A stretch of 64,000 bases of DNA from Propionibacterium sp. (GTDB lineage Bacteria; Actinomycetota; Actinomycetes; Propionibacteriales; Propionibacteriaceae): contig JALHFX010000001.1 of assembly GCA_022837595.1 (NCBI GenBank), positions 62,001 to 126,000 of the forward strand. Reading direction: 5' to 3'. The translations under genes were made by a program, and so were the position numbers. The stretch's first letter is position 1, and each line of letters opens with the position of its first letter. This document shows, in pieces, positions 7,836 through 15,332 of the stretch. The notes below the pieces were generated by a model. The model searched no databases and was not told the origin of the DNA. It saw only the letters and a program-made list of their open reading frames with translations.

Positions 7836-9740
7836 ATGCTCAAGCAGAACCGTAAGGAGGCGCTTCGCCTCGTAGCAACCATGTTGGGGCGTCGCTTCGG
7901 CGTCCAGGTCGTCTTCGGCAACATTAAAACAGCAGCGACGACGGGCAAGGTGATCTATCTGCCCAACCTCGCAACGACTGGCTCAGAGGAGGACATGATC
8001 CTTCTGTACGGGCTGGTCGCGCATGAGGCGGCGCACTGCCGCTTTACCGAGTTCAAGGACAGCTCGAAAGGGAACGTCCTTGTTCGCGCCCTCGATAACG
8101 TGTTCGAGGACATACGGATCGAGTTGGCATTGGCCAGGATCTTTCCTGGGGCGGCTCGAATGCTCTTCGATGCGGCCAACGGTCTCGCAGCGCGGGGCAT
8201 CCTTGATGCTCCACAGCAAGACGAGGAGTATCAGCCGGCCGACATCTTGTGCAGGGCGCTTGTGATGGGGCTTCGCAGTCGGCACCTGAAGCAGCACTGC
8301 TTAGATGAAATGGCTGGCCAGTGGCGGACTCTTGCCGAGGACGTGTTTGGTGACGAGCTGATCGAGGCGGTTTTCGAACTTGCTGACCGCTCTGCAACGC
8401 TCACATCCACGGACGAGGCTTCGGCCTTGGCGTGGGAAGTCTATGAGCTACTGGAGACTTCTGCCGAGGAGAAGGAAAAGCAGGAGGAACAACAGAAGCA
8501 AAAGCAGCAGTCCAAGTCATCGCAAGATGAGGAGGACGAATCCCATGTCCCCTCTCAGGCAGGGCAGGACGAAGATGAGGGTGATTCGTCGCCGTCGTCT
8601 GGGGCAGGTGATGAGGAGGAGCAGGATTCGTCCTCGTCGGGTTCTGGTGAGGAAGATGAGAATGGGGAGGATTCGTCGCCGGGATCGTCTGACGATCGGG
8701 GCGAAGATGATTCCTCTAACTCAGATGAGTCTCAGGGCGACCAGGGTGATTCTGAGGCAGGTGACTCTGACGAAAGGGGGGAGGCGGACGCTGGCGATTT
8801 TTCCTCTCAAGGGGAAGAAGGTGACTCGGGCGAGCAAGCTGCTGCGATGCGCCAGGCGCTCAAGGCGCAGTCGGTCAGTTCGGTCAGCATGGAAGACATG
8901 CTGAGGCAACAAATGGGTGCCAATCAGGTTATGGGCGCCGGTGCTCGGACGCAACACGCAAGTCGAACCAATGGCGTCAAGGACCAGGGGCAGGTCAGGG
9001 CGTATCTGAAGCGGCACGAGCTCAAGGCGAAGCTGGGCACCCGCCTTGCAAGCCTGATCGAGTCGACCGTGGAAGAATCGTTGTGGGACGGTTACACCGG
9101 GCGCAAGCTCTCTCACAGTGCACCGGAGAGGCTTTCGCGTGGTGACCTGAAAATCTTCCTCAAGAAGGAAGAAACCGCAGGCACCAACACTGCGGTCGCC
9201 CTGTTGGTCGATTACTCGGGGTCGATGTGGACAACGATGCCGCTCACCGAGGGGGGCTCAAGGGCTGCGGGCGGGCAAACGACCGCACAGGAAGCCGCCT
9301 ATGAGACGCACTTCGCGCTAGCTTCAGTGCTGTCGACCTACGAGGTGCCGTTCCTCTCGATCGCGTTCGCCAATCACGTGTGCGTGCTCAAGGAGTTCGA
9401 TGAGCCGCTCTCTGCTCACCGTTGGGATGATGGTTCTTCGGGCGACACCGCGACGGGCGATGCGGTTGAAGAAGCTCTTATCCGTATGACGGAGCGCGAG
9501 GAGGAAAAGCGCATCCTGGTTGTCGTCACAGATGGCGAGCCCAACGATCACGATTCGCTGATGGCTGGGTGCAGGTTTGCCCGCCAGAACGGAATCCAGA
9601 TCGCGGTCGTGTTCATTGGCTCAATGGGCCACGCCCTCGAATCAATGCTCAACGAAGAGGAGGTTGCCTTTGACCGGGCAATGAGTGCTGACCGGCTTTC
9701 GCAAGCGGTCTTTGGTGCTGTCGCGAAAGCGGTAGCCTGA
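7836..9740 (+). CDS. CobT-like protein: zincin-like N-terminus plus VWA domain
   Basis: A 634-residue protein. The N-terminal domain carries HEAAH (about residue 66) followed by NVFEDIRIE, matching the metallopeptidase-like domain found with CobT-type proteins. A very acidic Ser/Asp/Glu linker spans about 210-335. The C-terminal von Willebrand A domain has the MIDAS motif DYSGSMW and later DGEPNDHDS. CobT/VWA proteins act with a MoxR AAA+ ATPase as chaperone-like machines, and such an ATPase follows at 10380. A cobalamin role is unlikely here; no cobalt genes are visible. Confidence 0.8.
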   Translation: MLKQNRKEALRLVATMLGRRFGVQVVFGNIKTAATTGKVIYLPNLATTGSEEDMILLYGLVAHEAAHCRFTEFKDSSKGNVLVRALDNVFEDIRIELALARIFPGAARMLFDAANGLAARGILDAPQQDEEYQPADILCRALVMGLRSRHLKQHCLDEMAGQWRTLAEDVFGDELIEAVFELADRSATLTSTDEASALAWEVYELLETSAEEKEKQEEQQKQKQQSKSSQDEEDESHVPSQAGQDEDEGDSSPSSGAGDEEEQDSSSSGSGEEDENGEDSSPGSSDDRGEDDSSNSDESQGDQGDSEAGDSDERGEADAGDFSSQGEEGDSGEQAAAMRQALKAQSVSSVSMEDMLRQQMGANQVMGAGARTQHASRTNGVKDQGQVRAYLKRHELKAKLGTRLASLIESTVEESLWDGYTGRKLSHSAPERLSRGDLKIFLKKEETAGTNTAVALLVDYSGSMWTTMPLTEGGSRAAGGQTTAQEAAYETHFALASVLSTYEVPFLSIAFANHVCVLKEFDEPLSAHRWDDGSSGDTATGDAVEEALIRMTEREEEKRILVVVTDGEPNDHDSLMAGCRFARQNGIQIAVVFIGSMGHALESMLNEEEVAFDRAMSADRLSQAVFGAVAKAVA

Positions 9741-9750
9741 TCCAACCACG

Positions 9751-9785
9751 AGGGCTCAAGCGAAATCGCTTGGGCCCTTTTTTAT
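9751..9785 (+). terminator. Intrinsic terminator
   Basis: AGGGCTCAAGCG pairs with CGCTTGGGCCCT (one imperfect step), AAAT loop, then T6. Ends the CobT-like gene. Confidence 0.85.
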
Positions 9786-9797
9786 CACCGTGCTACG

Positions 9798-9833
9798 CAC
9801 ATCTCTGAGGGCAGACCTAACCCAAGGAGATTG
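9798..9833 (+). promoter_or_regulatory. SD-hairpin leader
   Basis: Outer stem ATCTC (9801-9805) with GAGAT (9827-9831), inner GGG/CCC closing the loop CAGACCTAA. It precedes a GTG start. The inner pairs differ from the common version but stay complementary. Confidence 0.7.
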
Positions 9834-9835
9834 AC

Positions 9836-10255
9836 GTGTCATTACTCAGTTTTGTAGTCATCGGTGCCCTCGCGCTCTTGTCGCTTCGTCTTTTCATGAC
9901 ATCGCGCAGAGACAGGAAGCGTGCTCAGCTTCGCGAGCTGCAGCAAGCTCTTCGGAGGAATCTCGACGGAGACAAAGAGAAGCGCCAACCGACAGCTAAT
10001 CGTCGCGAGGCCCCTTCAGCAGATGAACGGCGTATCGCCGAGCTCGAGCGCACCGTAAGGCGCGCAGAAGAAGAGAGCAAGAAGCTTGCTCTCGCTCTTG
10101 AGCAGCTTCAGCTTGCTCATGACAAACCGATCATGTCCAGGGCTCGTAAGAGCCAACGGAAAATCGAGCCGGTTGTTGCTCCTCAAGCATCATTGCTCCC
10201 TGCAGTGATGAGGAGTGGTCGCACTGGTGAGCCTATCGCCAGGAGCTTGCACTGA
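9836..10255 (+). CDS. Small membrane protein with coiled coil
   Basis: A 139-residue protein starting at GTG behind AAGGAG. Residues 3-20 form one hydrophobic helix (LLSFVVIGALALLSLRLF), followed by a basic stop-transfer region and a long charged coiled coil (ERRIAELERTVRRAEEESKK). It lies between the CobT/VWA and MoxR genes, so it may be a membrane partner of that pair, but only position suggests this. Confidence 0.65.
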   Translation: MSLLSFVVIGALALLSLRLFMTSRRDRKRAQLRELQQALRRNLDGDKEKRQPTANRREAPSADERRIAELERTVRRAEEESKKLALALEQLQLAHDKPIMSRARKSQRKIEPVVAPQASLLPAVMRSGRTGEPIARSLH

Positions 10256-10277
10256 TTAACATCAGTGTCACCCCTCG

Positions 10278-10309
10278 CACCCTCTCGCTTCGGCAGAGGG
10301 TGTTTTTTT
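10278..10309 (+). terminator. Intrinsic terminator
   Basis: CACCCTCT pairs with AGAGGGTG, loop CGCTTCGGC, then T7. Confidence 0.88.
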
Positions 10310-10342
10310 CGCGCACGTTCAGTTTTCACTTCACCTTCTTGC

Positions 10343-10375
10343 CATCTCTCCTTGCAGCCCTAAACACAAGGAGAT
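10343..10375 (+). promoter_or_regulatory. SD-hairpin leader, 8-bp perfect stem
   Basis: TCTCCTTG (10347-10354) pairs with CAAGGAGA (10367-10374). The loop is GCAGCCCTAAACA. This is the archetype of the family and buries the entire SD of the MoxR gene. Confidence 0.8.
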
Positions 10376-10379
10376 TCAA

Positions 10380-11372
10380 ATGTCACAAACGACAGCAGTA
10401 ACGGAGAAGCTTGGCAACATCTTTGGGTCTGCCTTCAAGGACCCCCAGGCAGCTCAAAGGGCGGTTCCTGTAAGGACATCGGGGCCGTTCACGCCCGCAG
10501 ATAACCCGTCCCATAGCTTCACCGAAGCTCATGCACGCCTGTTGGTGGCATGGGTGTGGGCCGGGGTGAGCAAGAATCTGATGCTGACTGGTCCTACTGG
10601 ATCTGGGAAGTCCTCGATGGTCGAGGTCTTCGCGGCTCGCACCGGGTGGCCGCTCTTTCGTGTTGCTTGCCACGGGCGAATGGAGTTTCAGGAGCTCGTC
10701 GGCGCCTGGCGCATGGCGTCCGTACCTGGTGGCGGCCAAGAGTGGAAGTGGGCTGACGGCCCACTACTGGCAGCCATGAAGGTAGGGGGTATCCTGCTTC
10801 TGGATGAAGGCAACTTCCTCCATCCAGCCGTAGTCGGTGGCTTGAACACGATCCTGGATGGGGCGCCGCTCTTGGTGCCTGAAACGGGTGAAATGGTTCA
10901 GCCGCACCCGGATTTTCGGGTCGCATTCACGGCTAACGCTGTGGCGCACGACATGGATGCCGCTAACTACCGGGGCATTCAGCGGCAGAGCATTGCTTTG
11001 CTAGATCGCTTCCTTGTGGGGACGGTGGACTACCTGACCCCGATGGAGGAAAGCAAGATTCTGCACGCGAAGTGCAAGCATCTTGCCGGTCCTTTCATCC
11101 AGCTCCTCGTTGAGGTGGCTGGGGACGTTCGGGAAGCCTTCAAGCAGGGCGAAATGACCACTACCATCTCGACCCGCGGCCTCATCCGCTGGGGAAAGAT
11201 GTTGCTGGCGAATGGTCGTTCGCTTGCGGATGCCAGTGCTCGAGGCGCCACGGAAGAAGTGTTGGCTTGCCTCAACGGAGCCCTCCACGCCGCTGTTACG
11301 GCGCGATCACCGGAAGCTGAGCGGGAAGCCATCGAGAAGATCGTCTCTGCTCGATACGCCCCTGTGAAGTGA
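10380..11372 (+). CDS. MoxR-family AAA+ ATPase
   Basis: A 330-residue AAA+ ATPase: Walker A LTGPTGSGKSS (about residue 70), MEFQELVGAWRM after the first strand, Walker B ILLLDEGNFLHP, and sensor region FTANAVAHD. MoxR ATPases remodel or activate partners with a VWA domain; the CobT-like VWA protein at 7836 is the natural partner. Together with the DUF3150-like protein at 24977 it resembles a set seen in large phages and plasmids. Translation is predicted to be controlled by the upstream leader hairpin. Confidence 0.88.
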   Translation: MSQTTAVTEKLGNIFGSAFKDPQAAQRAVPVRTSGPFTPADNPSHSFTEAHARLLVAWVWAGVSKNLMLTGPTGSGKSSMVEVFAARTGWPLFRVACHGRMEFQELVGAWRMASVPGGGQEWKWADGPLLAAMKVGGILLLDEGNFLHPAVVGGLNTILDGAPLLVPETGEMVQPHPDFRVAFTANAVAHDMDAANYRGIQRQSIALLDRFLVGTVDYLTPMEESKILHAKCKHLAGPFIQLLVEVAGDVREAFKQGEMTTTISTRGLIRWGKMLLANGRSLADASARGATEEVLACLNGALHAAVTARSPEAEREAIEKIVSARYAPVK

Positions 11373-11385
11373 TGATGTAACACCG

Positions 11386-11422
11386 CCGCCTCAGAAAGTC
11401 ATTTTCTGAGGCGGTTTTTTTT
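11386..11422 (+). terminator. Strong intrinsic terminator
   Basis: CCGCCTCAGAAA pairs with TTTCTGAGGCGG, followed by T8. Confidence 0.9.
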
Positions 11423-11454
11423 GTGCCCGTTTTCCCTGCCCTCGCTTCGCATTC

Positions 11455-11481
11455 CCTCCTTGCACATCAACCACAAGGAGG
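11455..11481 (+). promoter_or_regulatory. SD-hairpin leader, compensated stem
   Basis: CCTCCTTG (11455-11462) pairs with CAAGGAGG (11474-11481). The outer C-G pair replaces the usual T-A, a compensatory change, while the loop keeps CA-CATCAACCA. Confidence 0.75.
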
Positions 11482-11490
11482 TCATCAGAG

Positions 11491-11883
11491 ATGTCGTCAG
11501 TCGTCACTTTTGGGAAGTTCAAGGGGCAGTCTTACGCGGAGCTCCCTTATTGGTACCTGCGTTGGATGGTGCTTGAGAAGCACACCAAGGCAGATCTTGC
11601 CGAGCAGGAGATGCAAAGGCGCATGGCGTTGCAAAGCGACGTGCTCATCGAGCCGAAGGTGCTCGCGAGGCTTGAGCGCTATCACAAGGCCTCGTGGCAG
11701 CGGACTCGGAAGCCTAGAGAGTCGTTCTTGCCTTGGCTCAACCGGTTGGCCAGCGCTGCACTACGAACGAGCCCGATCCATGGTGGGCGGTATGCGCTGC
11801 CTGGGTTCGTTTTTGTTTTTGATGAGGATGGAGCTGTACCCAAGCTCGTCGACGTCGTTCAGCAGCGTCAGTACGTGCCCTGA
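11491..11883 (+). CDS. DUF3820-like small protein
   Basis: A 130-residue protein whose N-terminus reads VVTFGKFKGQSYAELPYWYL, matching the FGKYKG...LPxxYLxWL signature of DUF3820-type modules that often sit beside or inside DnaQ-like exonucleases. The rest is basic and then beta-rich. The molecular role is unknown; a nucleic-acid-linked role is plausible by association. The ATG lies 10 nt after a strong SD inside the leader. Confidence 0.65.
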   Translation: MSSVVTFGKFKGQSYAELPYWYLRWMVLEKHTKADLAEQEMQRRMALQSDVLIEPKVLARLERYHKASWQRTRKPRESFLPWLNRLASAALRTSPIHGGRYALPGFVFVFDEDGAVPKLVDVVQQRQYVP

Positions 11884-11901
11884 TTTCTCATGGTTCAAAC
11901 G

Positions 11902-11932
11902 GCATAGCTCAGTGCAGTTCTAACCAAGGAGA
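11902..11932 (+). promoter_or_regulatory. SD-hairpin leader, weakly paired copy
   Basis: GCATAGCTCAGTGCAGTTCTAACC and AAGGAG keep the core sequence, but only CTC/GAG can pair. No terminator separates it from the gene before, so it lies within an operon. Confidence 0.5.
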
Positions 11933-11937
11933 AAGAA

Positions 11938-12174
11938 ATGTCACGCGTTCTTGTATTTGCCTCGATTGCGGCTCTTTCGATTTGTCCCGAAGGAATGAGG
12001 CGTAAGGGGCTTGCGAGGCTGGAAAGGGCTCTGTGCTTTGGCGATATCGGCATGGCGCCGGCGAGTAGATTCAGGGCTATCACCCTGATCAGGAAGCAAA
12101 GGATGTCTGGTCTCGGACAAGACGTGCTTGGGTGGTTGATTGTCGGCTTCGTGGCCGCTTTCATCCTCTACTGA
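11938..12174 (+). CDS. Small membrane protein
   Basis: A 78-residue protein with a mildly hydrophobic N-terminus (VLVFASIAALSI), a basic middle and a clear C-terminal transmembrane helix (VLGWLIVGFVAAFILY) ending at the stop. AAGGAG lies 6 nt upstream of the ATG. Function unknown. It shares a transcript with the DUF3820-like gene. Confidence 0.6.
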   Translation: MSRVLVFASIAALSICPEGMRRKGLARLERALCFGDIGMAPASRFRAITLIRKQRMSGLGQDVLGWLIVGFVAAFILY

Positions 12175-12179
12175 TACCA

Positions 12180-12219
12180 AACCCGTAGATTTCGATTCAA
12201 TTCGAGACTGCGGGTTTTT
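12180..12219 (+). terminator. Intrinsic terminator
   Basis: AACCCGTAG pairs with CTGCGGGTT around a 19-nt loop that can itself form TTCGA/TCGAA pairs, followed by T5. Confidence 0.75.
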
Positions 12220-12233
12220 CATTGAGTTCGAAT

Positions 12234-12458
12234 ATGGATTTCGGAAAAGAGGTCTTGGCTGGCGTGTTCGTTGAGCTGGTTCAGGAGGGCCGGTGGCTTG
12301 TCCGTTCCTCCTTGAAAAGCAGCAAGACACCTGAGCGTGTGGGTGAAGTGATGGGGCGCCCGGGGAAATACGTGGCCTTCACGATGAAGGGACAGCGTGT
12401 CTGTGTGTCGAAGACGCTCAAGGGGGCGGCTTTGAAGATTTCAGAAGAGGAGCTTTGA
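12234..12458 (+). CDS. Small hypothetical protein
   Basis: A 74-residue, strand-rich basic protein (VFVELVQEGRWLVRSSLKSS). No SD is evident before the ATG; an in-frame TTG 12 nt earlier is the alternative start. It ends 1 nt before the next gene, whose SD (GAGGAGC) lies in its last codons, so the two are translationally linked. No recognised domain. Confidence 0.55.
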   Translation: MDFGKEVLAGVFVELVQEGRWLVRSSLKSSKTPERVGEVMGRPGKYVAFTMKGQRVCVSKTLKGAALKISEEEL

Positions 12459-12459
12459 A

Positions 12460-13455
12460 ATGGTTCGGCTATTGAGTTTGCGGGCTGATCTGCCTGCCGT
12501 GGTTGCGGTGAATGTTGTGTCCACCATGCGGGAAGAAAATGATGCGGAGGAGTGGGATTTCTATGCCTGGAGCGCCCTTCATATTGCTTTCAACATGTGG
12601 TGCAGGGAGGTCATTCATCAAGGGGTTCTCAGTTCAGAAAGTGCTGCTAAACGAGGCGTTGTAGATCTGTTCCGAGAAGCTTCGCGCACCGCAACTTTTC
12701 GCGATGCTTTTAAGCTGAAGGGAGCAGAACTTCTGGGCATGGATGTTCTTGATCTGTCCACTGAAATGACTTCGGCCCTACCTGCGCCGAGGATGGGAAT
12801 GAGGCCATTTTCTGTTACAAGGCTTGATAAGCTGCCACCTCCCAATCTGCGGTTCACGTCATGTCGCCCTCCAGCCATGAAAGTGCAGCTGACTGTGTCT
12901 GATCTTGCAGATGAGTATGGAGAGGGGATGCCGATCGCGTGGGAAACGACGTATGAGGATCTGATCGAAGGTCGTGTGCGTGTGAAATCCGGTTATGGTC
13001 AATATACGCAGGGCATCGTTGAGTTTGCTGATGACGATGGGGCCTTTGCTACTCAGGTTCCTGATGGGATGAGCGTGATGTACGCCCCCGTCGTGGACGA
13101 GCTTGATCATGTGACCCTTCTCGAGACTTGCATCTTTGAAACCCGAGAGTCCGTTGAAGCCCGGATTCGCTCGGCCGTAGAGGCCTACGCAAGGGTGGCA
13201 GTGCTTGCAAGGATCACTTACGACCGCGAATGCCTTGGAATCCCAGCGGATCTGGAGCCCGCTTCCGTTACGGTAACGCAAGAGGGCAATGGGGCCAAAT
13301 CTGTTGTTCAAGTTGCATTTTCGGGTAAAGGCGAGCAGATGGTCCGTAAGGCGAACTGGTGGTGCAACGCCATCTTTGGCGATCGGGCGAACCAGTTGGC
13401 GTTGGAAGCAGCGAATCGGTTGGCACAAAGTCTGAAGGTGCCGTTCTTGATCTAA
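12460..13455 (+). CDS. Hypothetical protein, 331 residues
   Basis: No recognised family. The N-terminal third is helical (EEWDFYAWSALHIAFNMWCR) and the rest alternates strands and helices, with SALPAPRMGMRPF as a linker near residue 110. The gene contains one copy of the 13-bp palindrome CGTTACGGTAACG at 13266. It is likely cytoplasmic and co-expressed with the small gene upstream. Confidence 0.6.
   Translation: MVRLLSLRADLPAVVAVNVVSTMREENDAEEWDFYAWSALHIAFNMWCREVIHQGVLSSESAAKRGVVDLFREASRTATFRDAFKLKGAELLGMDVLDLSTEMTSALPAPRMGMRPFSVTRLDKLPPPNLRFTSCRPPAMKVQLTVSDLADEYGEGMPIAWETTYEDLIEGRVRVKSGYGQYTQGIVEFADDDGAFATQVPDGMSVMYAPVVDELDHVTLLETCIFETRESVEARIRSAVEAYARVAVLARITYDRECLGIPADLEPASVTVTQEGNGAKSVVQVAFSGKGEQMVRKANWWCNAIFGDRANQLALEAANRLAQSLKVPFLI
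13266..13278 (+). promoter_or_regulatory. CGTTACSGTAACG palindrome, site 1
   Basis: Exact 13-bp dyad inside the coding sequence at 12460. Six copies occur in the window; two flank the promoter of the gene at 47101. Inside a gene it may be a DNA-organising or roadblock site, or chance. Confidence 0.4.
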
Positions 13456-13459
13456 ATGA

Positions 13460-13494
13460 AAGGCCGGCTGACGTCATTGTCACCGGCCTTTTTT
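13460..13494 (+). terminator. Intrinsic terminator
   Basis: AAGGCCGG pairs with CCGGCCTT, inner TGAC/GTCA pair, then T6. Confidence 0.88.
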
Positions 13495-13503
13495 CTATGG
13501 TGC

Positions 13504-13546
13504 CTCCCTGCATGTCATTCCATGCAGTTCAACAACAAACAGGAGA
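13504..13546 (+). promoter_or_regulatory. SD-hairpin leader with extra inner hairpin
   Basis: CCTG (13507-13510) pairs with CAGG (13540-13543) of the SD. The enlarged loop contains GCATG-TCATTC-CATGC, a second hairpin, followed by the conserved CAGTTCAAC. Confidence 0.6.
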
Positions 13547-13551
13547 GCATC

Positions 13552-14061
13552 ATGAAGATCGATAGCGAAGAGTTCGCCCTTGCGCTGGAGTGTAAGAGCG
13601 AGGGCGACCGCGGCGTCGCAGCGCTGCTGTTGCAGGCAGCCAGAAGAAGGGCGCAGAACCGCAGTCTGGTGGAGCGCCTCATGCGGGATAGGGGCGGTGC
13701 GGAGGGGATGGAACTCTCCAATGTTCCTGAAGGTGCCACCCAGAAAGAGCCTGCCTATGTGGCGATCCTTCCCGAGCCGGACGGGAGCGGTAAGAGTCGG
13801 CTCGTGAGCTTTCGCCAGAACGGCTTTCATGGGCATCAGGTGTTCGCAACCCCGGAGGCCGCGCTCGAAGAGGCGGTCCGGGACGGCTACCGCTGGCCCG
13901 TCCAGGTGCTTGATCAATTGGCCCTTCAGCCACTCTTCCAGAAGGGGCAGCGGTTCGTTGAGCTGGTCTACGCCTACAACATCGGAAAGCTCGATGCTGC
14001 GGCGTTTCATGCGGCAGTTGATGCGCTCGATCGTGAGTATGACTTGAAGGAGGCAGCGTGA
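13552..14061 (+). CDS. Hypothetical protein
   Basis: A 169-residue protein: N-terminal helix rich in Arg and Ala (ALLLQAARRRAQNRSLVERL), a strand-rich middle (PAYVAILPEPDG, SRLVSFRQNGFHG) and a helical C-terminus. No known domain. The first gene of a compact three-gene operon; its stop overlaps the next ATG (TGATG). Confidence 0.6.
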   Translation: MKIDSEEFALALECKSEGDRGVAALLLQAARRRAQNRSLVERLMRDRGGAEGMELSNVPEGATQKEPAYVAILPEPDGSGKSRLVSFRQNGFHGHQVFATPEAALEEAVRDGYRWPVQVLDQLALQPLFQKGQRFVELVYAYNIGKLDAAAFHAAVDALDREYDLKEAA

Positions 14062-14255
14062 TGGAACGGTTGCCAGTAAAGGTGGGCTGCGGTGTGCTTG
14101 AAAAGCCCATGACGCGTAGCCAGGCAGAGCGGTGGGGGCGTCAGAACATGCCGTCGGACCTGCGAAAGGCAGGCTTCGTGGTTGATGTCTATCGAACGGA
14201 CCCCGTGATCAACGGCGGCGATTGGTTTCGCGTGAACTACGTGAAGCGCTACTAA
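14061..14255 (+). CDS. Small hypothetical protein
   Basis: 64 residues, basic, with two helices and a C-terminal strand pair (GGDWFRVNYVKRY). Its ATG shares one base with the previous stop and GAAGGAGG lies 7 nt upstream, so it is translationally coupled. No recognised family. Confidence 0.55.
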   Translation: MERLPVKVGCGVLEKPMTRSQAERWGRQNMPSDLRKAGFVVDVYRTDPVINGGDWFRVNYVKRY

Positions 14256-14265
14256 GGAGAAAGCG

Positions 14266-14382
14266 ATGATCGATGACGAGGAGCCAGGGTTCGATCTCTT
14301 CGATCACGGCCTGCATGCGTTTGAGGCCTTCGACAGCCTGCTCGAGGACTTGCTTTCATGGTTCTGTTGGTGGCGACACTGA
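14266..14382 (+). CDS. Very small acidic protein
   Basis: A 38-codon gene (MIDDEEPGFDLFDHGLHAFE, then LLEDLLSWFCWWRH) preceded by AAGGAG at 6 nt and lying directly after the previous stop. It is strongly acidic and aromatic. Size, SD and position before a terminator favour a real gene, but no homologue is recognised. Confidence 0.45.
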   Translation: MIDDEEPGFDLFDHGLHAFEAFDSLLEDLLSWFCWWRH

Positions 14383-14400
14383 CCTGATCCGAGTTTCCTG

Positions 14401-14429
14401 CGCCCCTCCACCGTTGGAGGGGCGTTTTT
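14401..14429 (+). terminator. Intrinsic terminator
   Basis: CGCCCCTCCA pairs with TGGAGGGGCG around CCGT, then T5. Confidence 0.9.
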
Positions 14430-14470
14430 ACGTATAGCACCACATGGATCGGATTCCGATTGATGTCACT

Positions 14471-14505
14471 GCATCTCTAGCCTGCAGATCCAACTCGCAG
14501 GAGAA
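14471..14505 (+). promoter_or_regulatory. SD-hairpin leader before a short upstream ATG
   Basis: CCTGC (14481-14485) pairs with GCAGG (14497-14501), with TCT/AGA outside. The first ATG after it (14511) opens an out-of-frame run overlapping the antitoxin-like gene, so the leader may act through a short leader peptide or through the ATG at 14527. Confidence 0.6.
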
Positions 14506-14589
14506 GGGCAATGACAGGAGAAGAAAATGGCAAGTTTTTCGCACATCAGATCCACCGGAGTATGCTTGAACCCGAAGGAGGGTTTGATC

Positions 14590-14862
14590 ATGCCAACTGT
14601 TTTCACTGTGACGTTCTCCGACAACGAGACGACGCCGGAGCACATCGAGTCGAGGGCGGCCGAACTGGGAATCACGCCCGAGATGCTAATCCGACGCGCC
14701 ATTGCGGAGCATCTTGGGGACTACGGCCTGAAGGAAGTGCCAGAGGGAGCCAAGATCAACTCCATCACGGAACTCCTAATTCACTCGGGAGTGTTCAAAC
14801 CTGGAGCAGGGGAGGATGAGCTATGTCTCAACTTGAATCCCCCTGCCCGGGGGAAGTCGTAG
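14590..14862 (+). CDS. Ribbon-helix-helix-like protein (possible antitoxin)
   Basis: A 90-residue protein with strand TVFTVTFSD, helix TPEHIESRAAEL, turn and helix TPEMLIRRAIAEHLGD, the order of a ribbon-helix-helix fold. It overlaps the PemK/MazF-like gene by 40 bases, the layout of a toxin-antitoxin pair. The start is set by AAGGAGG 8 nt upstream and by the fold. An in-frame ATG at 14527, also with a good SD, would add 21 residues. Confidence 0.6.
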   Translation: MPTVFTVTFSDNETTPEHIESRAAELGITPEMLIRRAIAEHLGDYGLKEVPEGAKINSITELLIHSGVFKPGAGEDELCLNLNPPARGKS

Positions 14863-15200
14863 GGGCTTGGATGCCCGAGACTGAGGAGGTTTGCAGTCCC
14901 GGCAGCAAGTTCCGGCCTGTGCTCGTGATGGCAGTCGATGAGCACGACGGTCAAATCGATGTGCTCTGTGCCTACGGGACGAGTCAGAACGTCGATCGTG
15001 TCGGCAGAGGGGAGTTTGTGGTGACGCCTGCTGATCTTCGGCTCGAAAAAACGACGAAGTTCTGCCTCCGGAAGATGTATTGGTTGCCACTCGAGGCGAG
15101 CTACTTCGCCCGGGGTGGCGCTCAGGAAGTGGCAGGGCGTTTGTCTTCCAAGCTTCTCAGCAAACTCGCGTTTGCCGCCAAGGAGGTGGGGCTGAAGTAG
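14823..15200 (+). CDS. PemK/MazF-like protein (possible toxin)
   Basis: A 125-residue protein. PGEVVGAWMPE at the start, then SKFRPVLVMAVDEHDGQIDV and a second strand pair, resemble the SH3-like barrel of PemK/MazF endoribonucleases (typically GxV...RPvlVl). The C-terminal helices are longer than in classical MazF. With the overlapping RHH-like gene it forms a likely type II toxin-antitoxin or antitoxin-regulated module. Catalytic residues cannot be assigned with certainty. Confidence 0.55.
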   Translation: MSQLESPCPGEVVGAWMPETEEVCSPGSKFRPVLVMAVDEHDGQIDVLCAYGTSQNVDRVGRGEFVVTPADLRLEKTTKFCLRKMYWLPLEASYFARGGAQEVAGRLSSKLLSKLAFAAKEVGLK

Positions 15201-15232
15201 TCTTTCTGGACCACAACCTCCCTCGATACTCA

Positions 15233-15271
15233 AAGCCCGCATCCTCACAGGACGCGGGCTTTAGTTTTTTA
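15233..15271 (+). terminator. Intrinsic terminator
   Basis: AAAGCCCGC pairs with GCGGGCTTT, followed by AG and T6. Confidence 0.8.
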
Positions 15272-15288
15272 CGAGCCCGTCAGCGGTA

Positions 15289-15327
15289 TCCCCTTCAGTG
15301 CAGCACAAACCCATTCACTGAGGAGTT
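15289..15327 (+). promoter_or_regulatory. SD-hairpin leader, covarying stem
   Basis: CTTCAGTG (15294-15301) pairs with CACTGAGG (15317-15324), a stem sequence unlike the common CTCCTTG yet fully complementary with one G-T pair. The loop starts CAGCACAAACCC. Confidence 0.7.
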
Positions 15328-15332
15328 ACACC

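Noticed and set aside
14511..14819. 102-codon frame directly after the leader at 14471
   Set aside because: Beyond the first few codons it reads as the shifted frame of the RHH-like gene; kept only as a possible short leader peptide.
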